From Thermasporomyces sp036564245 (GTDB lineage: Bacteria > Actinomycetota > Actinomycetes > Propionibacteriales > Actinopolymorphaceae): a stretch of DNA of 64,000 nt. The stretch covers positions 1 through 64,000 of the forward strand of contig DATCKU010000092.1 in assembly GCA_036564245.1 (NCBI GenBank), read 5' to 3'. The stretch's first letter is position 1, and each line of letters begins with the position of its first letter. The position numbers and the translations under genes were made by a program. Of this stretch, positions 1 to 9,817 are shown piece after piece. The notes beneath the pieces were generated by a model. That model was not told the DNA's origin. It worked only from the letters and a program-made list of their open reading frames with translations, and made no database searches.

Positions 1-966
1 GGCGACAAGGACCCGATGCGTGACGAGTCGTCGTTCGCCCTGCTCTGGAGCATTCGAGGCGCACCCCACCTGCACCGACGGTCCGACCTGAGCTGGCTAC
101 CTGCGGCCCTGTGGCCGCTGAACGACGACGATGCGCTGACCCGGATGACGGTCGCCAAGGCCGCGATACAGGGAGCCGGCATCGACGGCCTCGTTGCCTT
201 CACAGAAGCGGCCCGGGCCATGCGTGCGGTGGTGACGAAGCCACTGCCGAAGGGCGACGTCAGTGCCGCGGTGACGAAGCGCCTACCGGCGGCGTATTCG
301 TACGCCTGCCGATCCTGCCAGGCCACGCATGTCTACGGTTCCATCTTCCAGTTGGTCGGGCTGCCGGCCGGCGTACGGCTGGTGCCCGACAGTTCCCCGC
401 TGACCTTGGTCCCGTTGGAGAAGCGCGTGGCGATCCCTCGGCGGGCTGCGGGCATCGAACGGGTGATCACGGCCTATCTGCGGCTCTTCGGCCCAGCCAC
501 GCCGCGCGAGGTTGGGGCGTACCTGGGGACGACCGGCGGTCAGGTGCGCAAGGTGTGGCCCGCCGATCTGGCAGAAGTGTCTTTTGACGGCCGCCGGTGT
601 TGGCTGCCGGAGGAGCACCTCGACGCGTTGCAGACGGCGGAGCCACCGCGCTACGTCCGTCTGCTGCCGGCTCTCGACCCGTGGCTGCAGGCACGCGACC
701 GGGACGTGATCGTGCCCGATCGTGAGCATCAGAAGGCGCTGTGGCGGATCCTGGGCAACCCTGGCGGGCTGTTCGTCGATGGCGAGGTCGTCGGCACGTG
801 GCGGGTTCGGGTAGCGAGCCGCAAGTCCGGCATGGATCGTCTGGCCCTTGCCGTCGAGCCATTCGGCAAGCTGAGTCGTTCGGTGCGCAACGCGATCGAC
901 GAGGAAGCAGCCCGGATCGTCGAGCTCCGCGGCGCTGCCGACATCGACGTCACGTATACGTCCTGA
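1..966 (+). CDS. Winged-helix DNA-binding protein (HTH_42/YcaQ-like), 5' end outside the window
   Basis: Probable member of the HTH_42 (DUF1006) winged-helix family, to which the crosslink-repair glycosylase YcaQ/AlkZ belongs; glycosylase activity cannot be judged from sequence alone. The frame is open at base 1 and the first Met codon at base 16 falls inside family-like sequence, so the real start is probably upstream. A helix-turn-helix-like stretch (RVITAYLRLFGPATPREV) lies mid-protein. The C-terminal half carries LLPALDPWLQARDR, in the place where the family has its conserved FDxx...R segment, followed by a beta-rich end (GEVVGTWRVRV). The gene ends convergently with the transporter operon to its right, with a long inverted repeat between them. 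Family assignment is moderately sure; function is inferred. Confidence 0.75.
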   Translation, partial: GDKDPMRDESSFALLWSIRGAPHLHRRSDLSWLPAALWPLNDDDALTRMTVAKAAIQGAGIDGLVAFTEAARAMRAVVTKPLPKGDVSAAVTKRLPAAYSYACRSCQATHVYGSIFQLVGLPAGVRLVPDSSPLTLVPLEKRVAIPRRAAGIERVITAYLRLFGPATPREVGAYLGTTGGQVRKVWPADLAEVSFDGRRCWLPEEHLDALQTAEPPRYVRLLPALDPWLQARDRDVIVPDREHQKALWRILGNPGGLFVDGEVVGTWRVRVASRKSGMDRLALAVEPFGKLSRSVRNAIDEEAARIVELRGAADIDVTYTS

Positions 967-999
967 CGTCGTGCCTGCGCTTGCGGGTAGCTGCGGACG

Positions 1000-1055
1000 A
1001 CCTGGTACACGACATCGGAACGCCACGCGTCCACAGTCGATGTCGTGTACCAGGT
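1000..1055. repeat. 18-bp perfect inverted repeat between convergent genes
   Basis: Bases 1000-1017 (ACCTGGTACACGACATCG) are the exact reverse complement of 1038-1055, with a 20-base loop. The hairpin lies between two genes that converge (ends at 966 and 1081). It may act as a bidirectional terminator, although no T-run follows on either strand. Confidence 0.8.
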
Positions 1056-1080
1056 GAGCCGTGAACGACTGCCTGCGAGA

Positions 1081-2004
1081 TCAGGCCAGGCCGTTCTCCG
1101 TCAGCCAGTCCTTCGCGACGGTCGCCGGGTCTTCCTTGTCGACCTCGACCCGAGCCACGAGATCACGCAGGGTCGGCGTGTCGAGTTTGGCCGAGATGCC
1201 GTTCAAGGTGTCGACAACCGTCTCGCTCGCCTTGTCCTTCGAGATGAGGGGTACGACGTTCTGCGCGGTGAAGAGCAGCTTCGGGTCCTCGAGCACGACG
1301 AAGTCGTTCTGCTCGATCGCCGACTGGGTGGTGAACAGGTTGGCCGCATCCACCCGGCCGCCCTTCAGCGCCGCCACCGTGACCGGTCCAGCCACATCAA
1401 GCGGAATGAAGGACTTGAACTCCGCTCCGTAGACCTCCTTCAGCCCAGGGACACCGGTGGGCCGGGTCTTCCACTCGGGCGGTCCGCCGAGCACGAGGTC
1501 CTTGGCGTGCGGGGCGAGGTCCGCGATGGTCTTCAGGTCGTACTTCTCGGCGGTCTCCCGCGTCACCACCACCGCGTCCTTGTCCTCGGCCGAGGACTTC
1601 TCCAGCACCATGAACTCGTCTGGCACCGCCTCCTGCAGGGCTGCGTACACCTCGTCCGGCTTGGCGGCGGTGGCCTCCTTGTCGAAGTACTGCAGCAGAA
1701 CACCGGTGTACTCGGGCACGAGGTCGATCGAGCCGTCCTCCAACGCCTTGATGTACGCCTCGCGCGCGCCGATGTTCAGCTTGCGTTGGACGTCGACGTC
1801 GTGGGCTTCGAGTGCGGCGGCGTAGATCTCACCAAGCAGCACCGCTTCGGGGAAGTTGGCCGAGCCGACAATGATGGAGTCGCCCGACTCGGACGTGTTC
1901 TGTTGCTCCGTGTCCTCACGTAAGGGGTCGTTTCCGCTCCCGCATCCGGCAAGCGCGAGGACGCCGACGGTCAGCGCGGCGAGAATGGCCCTGGTAAACG
2001 ACAT
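1081..2004 (-). CDS. Glycine betaine/choline-type ABC transporter substrate-binding lipoprotein (OpuAC family)
   Basis: Extracytoplasmic binding protein of an osmoprotectant importer, 307 residues. The start chosen at 2004 gives a lipoprotein signal peptide (MSFTRAILAALTVGVLALAGC) with lipobox LAGC, and it is preceded by GGAGAGGA. An open frame continues upstream but has no signal-peptide character. The mature part begins near SIIVGSANFPEAVLLGEIYA, typical of PF04069 binding proteins of the OpuC/ProX type, and continues with conserved EYTGVLLQYF and LTPTLRDL-like segments. It is the last gene of a four-gene operon (ATPase, permease, permease, binding protein), 88 bases after the permease stop. 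The ligand (betaine, choline, carnitine or another quaternary amine) cannot be fixed without the binding-pocket structure. Confidence 0.9.
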   Translation of the reverse strand: MSFTRAILAALTVGVLALAGCGSGNDPLREDTEQQNTSESGDSIIVGSANFPEAVLLGEIYAAALEAHDVDVQRKLNIGAREAYIKALEDGSIDLVPEYTGVLLQYFDKEATAAKPDEVYAALQEAVPDEFMVLEKSSAEDKDAVVVTRETAEKYDLKTIADLAPHAKDLVLGGPPEWKTRPTGVPGLKEVYGAEFKSFIPLDVAGPVTVAALKGGRVDAANLFTTQSAIEQNDFVVLEDPKLLFTAQNVVPLISKDKASETVVDTLNGISAKLDTPTLRDLVARVEVDKEDPATVAKDWLTENGLA

Positions 2005-2092
2005 GGATGGTGTCCTCTCCGGTTGGGTGAGACCTTCCTCGTAGCGGCTCGAGTTGACGCGGGCGAGCAATTCGAGCCGAAACCCTTTGTTG

Positions 2093-2794
2093 CTAACGTG
2101 AGCGCGACTCCCGAGCACCGACCGCGAGTCCACGCGGTACGGTGAGCCGTTGCGCCCCGGCGAGTACGACCTCGACGACGACGGCAAGCGCCGCGACCAG
2201 GACGGCGCCGGCCAGCATCTGCGAATAGTCGCGAACCGCCAACCCGTCCAAGACGTACCGTCCGAAACCGCCCAAGCCGACGTACGCTGCGATGGTCGCG
2301 GTCGCGACGATCTGCAGCATGGCGCTGCGCAGTCCGGAGAACACGAGCGGCAAGGCACATGGTGCCTCGACCTTCGTCAGTACCTCCTGGCCGGTCATGC
2401 CCATGCCGTACGCCGCATCCTTCGCCGCCAGGTCGACTCCCTGGACTCCGGCGTACGTGCTGGTGAGGATGGGCGGAACGGCGAGCACGACGAGGACGGC
2501 GATGCTCGGAACCAGGAATCCGAGATTGCCGGGCAATCGACTGATCAGCGGCAGTGTCACGAGGATCAGCAAGCCCAGTGTGGGAAGGGCGCGCAACGCA
2601 TTGGCCAATCCAGCGACCAGAAACGTGCCGCGACCGGTGTGGCCGATGTACATGCCGAGCGGAATCCCAATCAGCGCGGCGATGGCCAAGGCGAGCAAGG
2701 AATAGCCCAGGTGCTCGAGCAGGCGCTGCGGAATCCCCTCTGGTCCTGACCAGTGGGCGGGATCGGTAAGCCAGGCGACGAGCTCGGATATCAC
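2093..2794 (-). CDS. Osmoprotectant ABC transporter permease (OpuCB/OpuCD-like)
   Basis: Inner-membrane permease of 233 residues with about five to six hydrophobic segments (for example LLALAIAALIGIPLGMYIG and AGAVLVAALAVVVEVVLAG). It has the BPD_transp_1 EAA-like loop around DAAYGMGMTGQEVLTKVEAP, where it docks on the ATPase. The start codon overlaps the stop of the preceding permease (ATGA, 2791-2794), implying translational coupling. Together with its partner permease it should form the membrane heterodimer of the importer. Confidence 0.9.
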   Translation of the reverse strand: MISELVAWLTDPAHWSGPEGIPQRLLEHLGYSLLALAIAALIGIPLGMYIGHTGRGTFLVAGLANALRALPTLGLLILVTLPLISRLPGNLGFLVPSIAVLVVLAVPPILTSTYAGVQGVDLAAKDAAYGMGMTGQEVLTKVEAPCALPLVFSGLRSAMLQIVATATIAAYVGLGGFGRYVLDGLAVRDYSQMLAGAVLVAALAVVVEVVLAGAQRLTVPRGLAVGARESRSR

Positions 2795-3513
2795 GATGCG
2801 CGCCCCACTTCTGGCAGACGTCGTAGGCCGTTCTTCGGCGAGCCGACAACCGCGCCTGTCGCGCGTTGTTGCTCACGTGCCGCCCGCTGCCACGGTGTCA
2901 GGACTCTGACCAGGCCCATGATGATTGCGTCAAGGATGAGTGCCAGCAGGACGCACAACACGATGCCGACGATCAGTGGCGCCATGAAGTTGCGCGAAAA
3001 GCCGTCAGTGAAGAGCAAGCCCAACTGCGTCGTGCCGATGAGCGCGGCGACTGACACCAGGCTGACGTTCGACACGGCAGCCACCCGCATCCCGGCGCCG
3101 ATCGTGGGCACCGCGACCGGCAGCTCGACCTGGAGCAGGCGGCGCAACGGTCGGTAGCCCATGGCGGTTGCAGCCTGGATGACGTCGTCGGGTACGGCCG
3201 CAAGCCCGTCGGCGACGGTTCGCACCAAGAGCGCCACGGTATAGATGGTCAGCGCGACCACCACGTTGATCGGGTCGAGGATCTTGGTGCCGAGAATCAC
3301 CGGTAGTGCGACGAAAAGCGCAAGTGACGGGATCGTGTAGAGCAGACCGGTGACACCGATCATCGGTGGATAGAGCGAACGGTGTCGCCTGGCCAACCAG
3401 CCGAGCGGAATGGAGATGGCAAGACCCAGCACCAGGGGCGAGACCGCTAGCACCGTGTGCCATGCGAAGTAGTACGCAACGGTGTCGGCGTTACTGGAAA
3501 GCCATTCGATCAT
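2791..3513 (-). CDS. Osmoprotectant ABC transporter permease (OpuCB/YehY-like)
   Basis: Second permease of the quaternary-amine importer, 240 residues with several membrane spans (HTVLAVSPLVLGLAISIPLGW, VGIVLCVLLALILDAIIMG). Its cytoplasmic coupling loop reads VIQAATAMGYRPLRRLLQVELP, the usual EAA-type ATPase contact. The start overlaps the ATPase stop by four bases (ATGA at 3510-3513) and its own stop overlaps the next permease in the same way, so the three genes are tightly coupled. Confidence 0.9.
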   Translation of the reverse strand: MIEWLSSNADTVAYYFAWHTVLAVSPLVLGLAISIPLGWLARRHRSLYPPMIGVTGLLYTIPSLALFVALPVILGTKILDPINVVVALTIYTVALLVRTVADGLAAVPDDVIQAATAMGYRPLRRLLQVELPVAVPTIGAGMRVAAVSNVSLVSVAALIGTTQLGLLFTDGFSRNFMAPLIVGIVLCVLLALILDAIIMGLVRVLTPWQRAAREQQRATGAVVGSPKNGLRRLPEVGRAS

Positions 3514-4688
3514 CCAGGCGCTCCCGCCGTCGGCGACGCGGAGCCACGACTGTCCGGCGTGCCTGTGCCGTTCGTCGAACGGGCACCACCGTTGCCGGAG
3601 CCGTCAGGTGAGGCACCGATGAGGGCCAGGACGGCGCCCGGCGTCACCGCCCCGACCAGCCGGCCGTCAGCGTCGGTCATGACGCCGCGACCCGCCGGAG
3701 AGGAGAGCGCGGCATCGAGCACTCCGCGCAACGATCCGGTGATGCTTCCGACCGTTCCGCCTCGGTGCAGCACCTCGGGTGTCACGGTGGAATCGAGTCG
3801 GCGTACGTCGACCCACCCTTGTGGCCGCTGCTCTGAGTCGACAACCAGCACCCAACCATCACGAGCTGTCGCGCGTGCTTCGGCCGCACTCGCACCCAGT
3901 GTCACTGCGGGTTCTGGGTCGCACGTGATCTGCTCGGCTGGAGTGAACGAGAGGGCGCGATAGCCACGATCCTTGCCGACGAAGCCGGCGACGAAGTCAT
4001 CCGCCGGCTGCTCCAAGAGCTCCTTGGGTGTGGCGAATTGCGCAAGTGTGCCACCGGTGCGCAGCACCGCAACCTTGTCGCCGAGCTTGATGGCTTCGTC
4101 GATGTCGTGCGTGACGAAGAGGATGGTCTTGTCGAGCTCCTGCTGCAGGCGAAGGAACTCGTCCTGCAGGCTTTCGCGAACGACCGGGTCGACCGCGCTG
4201 AACGGCTCGTCCATCAGCATGACCGGAGGATCGGCGGCCAGTGCCCGTGCGACACCGACACGTTGTTGCTGCCCGCCGGACAGCTGCGCCGGATAGCGTT
4301 TCGCAAGCGAGCGGTCGAGCCCCACCCGGTCCAGAAGCTCCATCGCGCGTTGGCGCGCCTTCTGTCGTTTCCAGCCGAGGAGGTAGGGGACCGTCGCGAT
4401 GTTGTCGAGCACCGTACGATGCGGGAAAAGTCCTGCCTGCTGGATGACGTACCCAATTCCACGCCGCAGTGTGGCTGGATCGGTGGCGGCGTGGTCGGTG
4501 CCGTTGATCAGGATTCGCCCACTCGTGGGTTCCACCATGCGGTTGACCATGCGAAGCGACGTCGTCTTGCCGCATCCTGAAGGTCCCACGAGAACTGTGA
4601 TCTCGCCAGATTCGGCATGAAGGCTGAGCTCGTCGACAGCGACCGTGCCGTCGGGGTAACGCTTAGTAACTGAGTCGAACTCAATCAC
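3510..4688 (-). CDS. Osmoprotectant ABC transporter ATP-binding protein with C-terminal CBS-type domain (OpuCA/ProV-like)
   Basis: ATPase of the importer, 392 residues. Walker A GPSGCGKTT lies near residues 35-43, signature LSGGQ at 136-140 and Walker B VMLMDEP at 156-162. After the nucleotide-binding domain a tail of about 130 residues (DGWVLVVDSEQRPQGWVDV ... RGVMTDADGRLVGAVTPG) looks like paired CBS modules, which sense ionic strength in OpuA-type ATPases. The GTG at 4688 is preferred because GAGGAGG stands just before it and VIEFDSVTKRYPDGT is where the family begins; the open frame upstream has no homology-like features. It is first in the operon, so the promoter should lie in 4689-4864. 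Confidence 0.92.
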   Translation of the reverse strand: MIEFDSVTKRYPDGTVAVDELSLHAESGEITVLVGPSGCGKTTSLRMVNRMVEPTSGRILINGTDHAATDPATLRRGIGYVIQQAGLFPHRTVLDNIATVPYLLGWKRQKARQRAMELLDRVGLDRSLAKRYPAQLSGGQQQRVGVARALAADPPVMLMDEPFSAVDPVVRESLQDEFLRLQQELDKTILFVTHDIDEAIKLGDKVAVLRTGGTLAQFATPKELLEQPADDFVAGFVGKDRGYRALSFTPAEQITCDPEPAVTLGASAAEARATARDGWVLVVDSEQRPQGWVDVRRLDSTVTPEVLHRGGTVGSITGSLRGVLDAALSSPAGRGVMTDADGRLVGAVTPGAVLALIGASPDGSGNGGARSTNGTGTPDSRGSASPTAGAPG

Positions 4689-4864
4689 GCCGCCTCCTCG
4701 CTTCCATGTCGGCTTGGCGGCCACCGAACCCACCATAACCGTGCGTTCGGACAAACCGCATGGCCAGGCGCGGGGGCGCTCCAGCTCAGGCACGACGCGG
4801 CGCGGCGTTCCCGCCTAACGGACACCGTCTGGTCGGTGACCACCGGAGCGACCAGCGGTCGCCC

Positions 4865-6118
4865 CTACTGAACGCCTGAGCCCGTGCGCTCGGAGAGCGC
4901 CGACAGGTCGTCGGCCGTGGGCAGGCGCTCTCGCTCGTCTGGGCGGTTCGGCAGCACGTCGGTGAGGTAGGCGCGGGCCGCGTCGACCAGCGGCACCTCA
5001 CGCCCGGCACGCTCGGACAGGTACCAGCGGTGCTCCAACACCTCGTGGAAGATCTCCGCCGGCTCCAGTCGACCGCGTAGCTCGTCGGGGACCATCCGGA
5101 CGACCGGCTCGAAGACTTCTGTCAACCACTGGTGCGCGACGATCTCCTCGTCCTCGTTCTGCTGGTCGGTGGCAGCTCGGAACACGTCGAGGTCGTTGAG
5201 CAGCCGTCTCGCCTGGTTCTCCTCCACGTCCAGCCCGGTGAGGCGCAGCAAGCGCCGGCTGTGATGTCCTGCGTCCACGACCTTCGGCTGGATCCGGATG
5301 TGCCGACCGTCGATGTCGGTGTGGATGTCGAGCTCGGCCACGTCGAACCCCAGTGCGTTGAGCCGCTGGATACGGTGCTCCAGTCGGTAGAGCTCGTCGG
5401 TGTCGAACTCCTCGGGAGCCGTCAGCTCCTCCCACAGGCTCTCGTACCGCTTGACGACCGTATCGGCGAGCTCGAGCAACTCGATGTCGTCGGAGAGGAA
5501 ACCGCCGGCCTGCAAGTCGAGCAGCTCGCCGAAGATGTTGGTGTGCGCGAGCTCGAGATCGTGGGCGCGTTGGCCAGGGGACAGTTCGTCGTGCAGCTCG
5601 CCGGTCTCGGCGTCGACGAGATAGGCCGCAAAGGCGCCCGCGTCGCGGCGGAACAGCGTGTTGGAGAGCGAGCAGTCGCCCCAGAAGAAGCCCGCCAGAT
5701 GCAGTCGTACGAGCAGGGCGGCCAGAGCGTCCACCAGGCGTACGACCGTGTCGGGACGGGCGGCACGGGAGAAGACGGCACGGTAAGGCAGCGAGAACGA
5801 CAGGTGTCGGGTCAGCAGGATCGGCTGGAGTGGCTCGCCGTCGGCTGTGGCCCGGTCGAGTACGACACCGACTGGCTCCACCGCGGGTACGTCGAGCCGT
5901 TCGAGATCGCGAAGCAGCCGACTCTCCCGCAGGACGTAACGTTCCTCGGCCTCTTTGACGGCGTAGATGTGTCCGCCCCACCGGATGAACCGCACGACGT
6001 GGCGGGAGATACCACGCGGCAGGGCGACCGTGTGCTCCTGCGGCCAGCGCTCGAGCGGGAGGTGCCACGGCAGCCGCAACAGCCCAGGATCGGCCGGGAC
6101 GGAGACGAACCGAGGCAT
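4865..6118 (-). CDS. DUF4032 protein with kinase-like N-terminal domain
   Basis: Actinobacterial DUF4032 protein of 417 residues. The first half resembles lipopolysaccharide/RIO-type kinases: VKEAEERYVLRESRLLRDL could supply the ATP-binding Lys and Glu, HLAGFFWGDCSLSNTLFR has the D...N spacing of a catalytic loop, and AYLVDAETGEL has the Asp of the DFG position. The C-terminal half (roughly 210-400) is the DUF4032 domain with many charged helices. The start is preceded by AGAGGTGGT. Role unknown; kinase activity is inference from motifs. It lies downstream of msiK on the same strand but is separated from it by a strong hairpin, so it is probably transcribed separately. Confidence 0.85.
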   Translation of the reverse strand: MPRFVSVPADPGLLRLPWHLPLERWPQEHTVALPRGISRHVVRFIRWGGHIYAVKEAEERYVLRESRLLRDLERLDVPAVEPVGVVLDRATADGEPLQPILLTRHLSFSLPYRAVFSRAARPDTVVRLVDALAALLVRLHLAGFFWGDCSLSNTLFRRDAGAFAAYLVDAETGELHDELSPGQRAHDLELAHTNIFGELLDLQAGGFLSDDIELLELADTVVKRYESLWEELTAPEEFDTDELYRLEHRIQRLNALGFDVAELDIHTDIDGRHIRIQPKVVDAGHHSRRLLRLTGLDVEENQARRLLNDLDVFRAATDQQNEDEEIVAHQWLTEVFEPVVRMVPDELRGRLEPAEIFHEVLEHRWYLSERAGREVPLVDAARAYLTDVLPNRPDERERLPTADDLSALSERTGSGVQ

Positions 6119-6186
6119 ACCACCTCTAAACCGTCCGACCAGGCGTGATTATTCCGGACAGGCCTCCCGAACTACCTGGCAAAGAC

Positions 6187-6221
6187 GTACCCTCCCGAGG
6201 CCAGGAGGCCCGGGAGGGTAC
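6187..6221 (-). terminator. Hairpin terminator after msiK
   Basis: An 11-bp perfect stem (6187-6197 GTACCCTCCCG with 6211-6221) and a 13-base loop, 38 bases past the msiK stop. The minus-strand 3' flank has only a short U-rich stretch (TCTTTG), so it may be a weakly U-dependent terminator as is common in actinomycetes. Confidence 0.75.
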
Positions 6222-6258
6222 AGAAGACCAACTGAACGTGGTCGTTTCTAGGTGGGGA

Positions 6259-7350
<1,092 letters not shown>

Positions 7351-7510
7351 CGGGTAACCATCCCTTCACCGGCAGGAACGTGCCGGACGATCCGAGCAAA
7401 GGGGTTCCTAGCGGCCGTGGCGACCGCCAGCTTCAGCCCACGCGGGTGGTGCTCATCGTGGCTTTCGGCAGGGGCCTTGAGCCACGACAATCCGCATGGG
7501 CAGCTCATCG

Positions 7511-7573
7511 TGACACGTCTCTCATCTTCCTGTCACGTGTCAGGTGGTGGATGAGCCCGAAACTGGACGTTTC
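7511..7573. promoter_or_regulatory. Candidate operator region between msiK and lacI-type gene
   Basis: Two inverted repeats stand in the divergent gap: TGACACGT (7511-7518) with ACGTGTCA (7535-7542), flanked by outer CTCATC/GATGAG arms, and GAAAC-N5-GTTTC (7559-7573). LacI-family proteins bind such palindromes. Binding by the adjacent regulator is inferred. Confidence 0.45.
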
Positions 7574-7680
7574 ATGTCCGTTTGGTTGCAGAATTTCTTG
7601 CGAAGTCTTTCAGCAAGTCCTGGCCGATTCTTGCGGACCCGCCTATCGGCGTCTGTGGCTCGTCGACGGGAGGTTGCAGC

Positions 7681-8721
7681 GTGGCGCCGCCCTCTCCCAC
7701 GCCGGGCAAGCGTGCCCGCCTGAGTGACATCGCCGCTCAGGCGGGAGTGAGTGAGGCCACCGTCTCGCGGGTGCTCAACGGTCGCCCCGGCGTCAGCCAG
7801 GCCAGCGTCCAGGCGGTTCTGACCGCTTTGGACGTGCTTGGGTACGAACGACCGACCCGGTTGCGGCGCCGCAGCTCCGGCCTGGTCGGCCTCGTCGTAC
7901 CCGAGCTGGACGACCCGATAGTCGCGGCTTTCACCCAGGTCGTCCAGACCAGCTGCGTCCACAACGGGTACATTCCCGTGCTTTGCACCGAAACGCCGGG
8001 TGGCATCGGGGAGGACGAGTACGTCGAGATGCTGCTCGACAGTGGGGTGGCCGGCATCATCTTCGTGTCCGGCCTGCACGCCGACGCGTCTGCCGACACC
8101 TCGCGCTATCAGAAGCTGACCGGGCGGGGCTTGCCGATCGTCCTGGTGAACGGGCCCGCCGATTCGGTGGATGCGCCGTTCGTCTCCACTGACGACGCCG
8201 CGGCGGTGGAGCTCGCCGTCGGTCACCTCGTGAGCCTGGGGCACAAACGACTCGGCTTCGCAAGCGGGCCGGACCGCTTCACGCAGACCCGGCGCAGGCT
8301 CGCGGCCTTTCGTGCCCTGCTCGAACGCGCCGATCTGCGGACGGCCGGAGTGACGGGCGTGATGGAGCAGTCGCTCTTGTCGGTCGAGGGCGGTCACGCG
8401 GCGGCGGTGCGCCTGCTCGACGCTGGCGTGACCGGGATCCTGTGCGGGTCCGATCTCATGGCGCTGGGTGCGATCCGCGCAGCCCGGCAGCGTGGTCGCG
8501 AGGTGCCGCGCGACGTTTCCGTCGTGGGGTACGACGACTCGCCGCTGATCGCGTTCACCGATCCGCCGCTCACGACCGTGCGCCAGCCCGTGCCGGCGAT
8601 GGGGCAGGCGGCCGTACGAGCGCTCCTCGACTTGATCCACGGGCACTCCGCCCCGCACGCTGAGTACCTCTTCCGCCCGGAGCTCGTCGTACGCAGCTCC
8701 ACCGCTCCCGCACGACGCTGA
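7681..8721 (+). CDS. LacI-family transcriptional regulator
   Basis: Repressor of 346 residues. The N-terminal helix-turn-helix reads RLSDIAAQAGVSEATVSRVL and is followed by the hinge LNGRPGVSQ and then a periplasmic-binding-like effector domain (GLVGLVVPELDDPIVAAF ... VSVVGYDDSPLIAFTDPPLT). GTG 7681 is chosen because GGGAGG ends seven bases before it and the HTH begins about 15 residues later; the open frame upstream adds only low-complexity sequence. The gene is divergent from msiK, so it probably controls msiK and itself in response to a sugar; the ligand is unknown. Confidence 0.9.
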   Translation: MAPPSPTPGKRARLSDIAAQAGVSEATVSRVLNGRPGVSQASVQAVLTALDVLGYERPTRLRRRSSGLVGLVVPELDDPIVAAFTQVVQTSCVHNGYIPVLCTETPGGIGEDEYVEMLLDSGVAGIIFVSGLHADASADTSRYQKLTGRGLPIVLVNGPADSVDAPFVSTDDAAAVELAVGHLVSLGHKRLGFASGPDRFTQTRRRLAAFRALLERADLRTAGVTGVMEQSLLSVEGGHAAAVRLLDAGVTGILCGSDLMALGAIRAARQRGREVPRDVSVVGYDDSPLIAFTDPPLTTVRQPVPAMGQAAVRALLDLIHGHSAPHAEYLFRPELVVRSSTAPARR

Positions 8722-8887
8722 CCAACCGCGGAAATGACCACGTAAAGATGGGTGCTGCCGCCTTTGCACGGCGTCGACGCCAGGCGCGGGTCACACATGC
8801 CGCATGAGGCGGTGCCCAGGCATCGGTGAGGCTCAGCGGTGTGCCCACGCGACGGAAGCCTTAGGACTGGCGCACACCACGCCCGGC

Positions 8888-9817
8888 TCAGCTGTCGGCC
8901 ACGCCGGGGTGCGGCTTGCGGTCCTCGTCCTCAGCTCTGCGGCGAGTCTCGCCACGATCGACGAACGCCTGCGAGACCTTCTCGAGCGCCGAGGTCACCT
9001 CGCTCGGAATCACCCAGAACGTATTGCCCTCGCCCTTCGCGAGCTGGGGCAGCACCTGCAGGTATTGATACGCGAGCAGCTTGGGATCCGGGTCGTTGCG
9101 GTGCACGGCTTGGAACACCCGGTCGATCGCCTTCGCCTGCCCTTCGGCTCGCAGGATCGCGGCCTGCTGGTCACCCTCGGCCGTGAGGATGGCGCTCTGC
9201 TTCTCGCCTTCGGCGGTGAGGATCTTCGACTGTCGTACGCCTTCCGCGGTGAGAATCGCCGCGCGCTTCTCCCGGTCGGCGCGCATCTGCTTCTCCATCG
9301 AGTCCTTGATCGATGGTGGAGGGTCAATCGCTTTGAGTTCGACACGATTGACCCGAATCCCCCATTTCCCAGATGCTTCGTCGAGAACCCCGCGCAAGGT
9401 CGAGTTGATGTGCTCCCGCGACGTCAGCGTCATCTCCAAGTCCATCGCCCCGATGACGTTCCGCAGAGTCGTCACCGTGAGCTGCTCGATGGCCTGGATG
9501 TACCTGGCGATTTCGTACTCCGCCGCACGTGGATCGATCACCTGGAAGTAGAGGACGGTGTCGATGTGTACCACCAGGTTGTCCTCGGTGATGACCGGTT
9601 GCGGCTGGAAGCTCACCACCTGCTCGCGAAGGTCGAGGAGTGGTCTCACCCGGTCGACGAACGGTATGACGAAGTTCAGGCCGGGCTCGAGGGTACGAAG
9701 ATAACGACCCAGTCGCTCGACGTTGCCGGCGCGCGCCTGCGGCACGATTCGTACCGATCTGAAGACCACCACGATCGCCACGAGCGCGACGACCAGCCCG
9801 ACTATCAGTTCAGCCAT
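8888..9817 (-). CDS. SPFH/Band 7 domain protein (stomatin/QmcA-like)
   Basis: Membrane-anchored scaffold protein of 309 residues. A single N-terminal membrane span (LIVGLVVALVAIVVVF) is followed by an SPFH domain (PGLNFVIPFVDRV, QVVSFQPQPVITEDN). A long Ala/Glu-rich helical stretch comes next, with repeats of the form ILTAEGxxQSxI/AI (KILTAEGEKQSAILTAEG), the coiled region that mediates oligomerisation. GGAGGAACC precedes the ATG. It is translationally coupled to the upstream NfeD gene (13-base overlap), the classical partner of these proteins in membrane microdomains. Confidence 0.92.
   Translation of the reverse strand: MAELIVGLVVALVAIVVVFRSVRIVPQARAGNVERLGRYLRTLEPGLNFVIPFVDRVRPLLDLREQVVSFQPQPVITEDNLVVHIDTVLYFQVIDPRAAEYEIARYIQAIEQLTVTTLRNVIGAMDLEMTLTSREHINSTLRGVLDEASGKWGIRVNRVELKAIDPPPSIKDSMEKQMRADREKRAAILTAEGVRQSKILTAEGEKQSAILTAEGDQQAAILRAEGQAKAIDRVFQAVHRNDPDPKLLAYQYLQVLPQLAKGEGNTFWVIPSEVTSALEKVSQAFVDRGETRRRAEDEDRKPHPGVADS

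Noticed and set aside
1000..1055. Terminal inverted repeats of an insertion sequence
   Set aside because: The arms are only 20 bases apart with nothing between them and no target duplication or transposase was found.
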